Assembly (NCBI GenBank): GCA_025938055.1
Contig: JAICQC010000341.1
Coordinates: 1 to 5,207 of the forward strand
Source: Anaerolineales bacterium
GTDB taxonomy: Bacteria; Chloroflexota; Anaerolineae; Anaerolineales; Villigracilaceae
Length of the DNA stretch: 5,207 bases
Direction of reading: 5' to 3'
Below the pieces are notes generated by a model that saw only the letters and a list, made by a program, of their open reading frames with translations, was not told where the DNA came from and searched no databases. The translations under genes were made by a program, and so were the position numbers. Positions within the stretch are counted from its first letter, which is position 1; every line of letters starts with the position of its first letter. Shown here piece by piece: positions 4,941-5,207 of the stretch.

Positions 4941-5047
4941 GCGGGGGCGGGTGCGAGCCTGGTCAGTGGTGGTCTTTGTCGTGATCGATGAGAGAGCGGT
5001 GAAGTATGATGATTGCAAAGAACCAGGTTGTTTCAGCCCGCCCCTGC
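4941..5047. ncRNA. Candidate structured RNA: 107-nt nested hairpin
   Basis: Three consecutive helices nest. An 11-bp stem pairs 4941-4951 (GCGGGGGCGGG) with 5037-5047. After a 4/7-nt internal loop, an 8-bp stem pairs 4956-4963 (AGCCTGGT) with 5022-5029. After a one-sided 9-nt bulge, a 6-bp stem pairs TCTTTG (4973-4978) with CAAAGA (5016-5021). The apical part is loosely paired. Both wobble positions (4943/5045 and 4957/5028) are G.U on the plus strand and would be A.C mismatches on the minus strand, favouring a plus-strand RNA. However, a TATAAT (5064-5059) followed by the bidirectional terminator would suit a minus-strand RNA of about 160 nt. No known RNA family was recognised. The rest of the spacer, 5048-5207, shows no supportable feature. 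Confidence 0.35.
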
Positions 5048-5207
5048 TTTCATGTCTGATTATACGGACCCATGCTCCTTACGGAAGTTGCATTGTTCAC
5101 TTATTCGGAAGTCATTTGTCATATTTGAATGTTTGATGGGTAAGGTTCGTCACTTCCACGCCGCGCGAAAGCGTTTTGCATCGCGCTGCCTCACCCCATG
5201 TCATCCC

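Noticed and set aside
4952..5036. Hammerhead ribozyme, SRP RNA or 6S RNA inside the 107-nt hairpin
   Set aside because: The CTGATGA core and matching GAAA are not present. The SRP tetraloop and conserved loop are absent, and the hairpin is shorter than usual 6S RNAs without a clear central bubble.
4951..5136. Plus-strand open frame of 61 codons
   Set aside because: It runs through the hairpin region, has no RBS and no family-like sequence.
5112..5207. Minus-strand frame of 31 codons open to the right edge (ends FKYDK)
   Set aside because: It could be a C-terminal gene fragment, but no family is recognised and no terminator follows. The edge sequence ATGTCATCCC looks like the start of a dispersed repeat.

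Overview
The window is a piece of a bacterial chromosome of roughly 50% GC. It holds six apparently intact or edge-truncated protein genes, one gene remnant, and unusually repeat-rich spacers. The gene content (a GH130 mannoside phosphorylase, a SpoVS-family protein, a CDF-like transporter without a C-terminal domain, and a scar of a large methyltransferase/restriction gene) together with the style of the dispersed repeats fits an environmental Chloroflexota (Anaerolineae-like) genome. That assignment is inference from gene style, because there is no rRNA or other phylogenetic marker here.

Layout: (1) 1-393, minus strand: the N-terminal 131 codons of a GH130 glycoside phosphorylase, running off the left edge. 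(2) 534-907, minus strand: a self-contained transcription unit with a good sigma70-type promoter, a strong RBS, an 86-residue protein of unknown function and an intrinsic terminator. (3) 1139-2980, minus strand: a tight run of four reading frames. In order of transcription these are the scar of a large DNA methyltransferase/restriction gene (the first 31 and last ~55 residues joined in frame through a 40-bp GC-rich repeat), an SRPBCC lipid/small-molecule binding-fold protein, a six-helix CDF-like cation transporter, and a four-helix membrane protein. Gaps are 15 and 16 nt, then a 4-nt GTGA overlap, so they are probably cotranscribed.

(4) 2981-3374: a repeat-laden spacer with a perfect 19-bp inverted repeat, a ~145-bp element bounded by 13-bp near-perfect inverted ends, and the minus-strand terminator of the next gene. 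(5) 3375-3935, minus strand: a 186-residue two-part protein of unknown function with an Ig-like C-terminal half. Upstream of its start lie six 11-bp tandem repeats, an operator- or iteron-like array. (6) 4073-4542: a gene-free region containing the putative promoter and leader of spoVS. The leader can fold as an H-type pseudoknot that begins only a few bases after the predicted transcription start. (7) 4543-4924, plus strand: a SpoVS-family gene with a perfect bidirectional terminator. (8) 4925-5207: no convincing gene, but a 107-nt nested hairpin whose two wobble positions are G.U only on the plus strand, a candidate structured RNA. Nothing supportable was found in 5048-5207.

There is no CRISPR array, tRNA, rRNA or intact mobile element. 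The least explained items are the spoVS leader pseudoknot, the 11-bp repeat array, the 107-nt hairpin and the in-frame scar of the large methyltransferase gene that now heads a membrane-protein operon.
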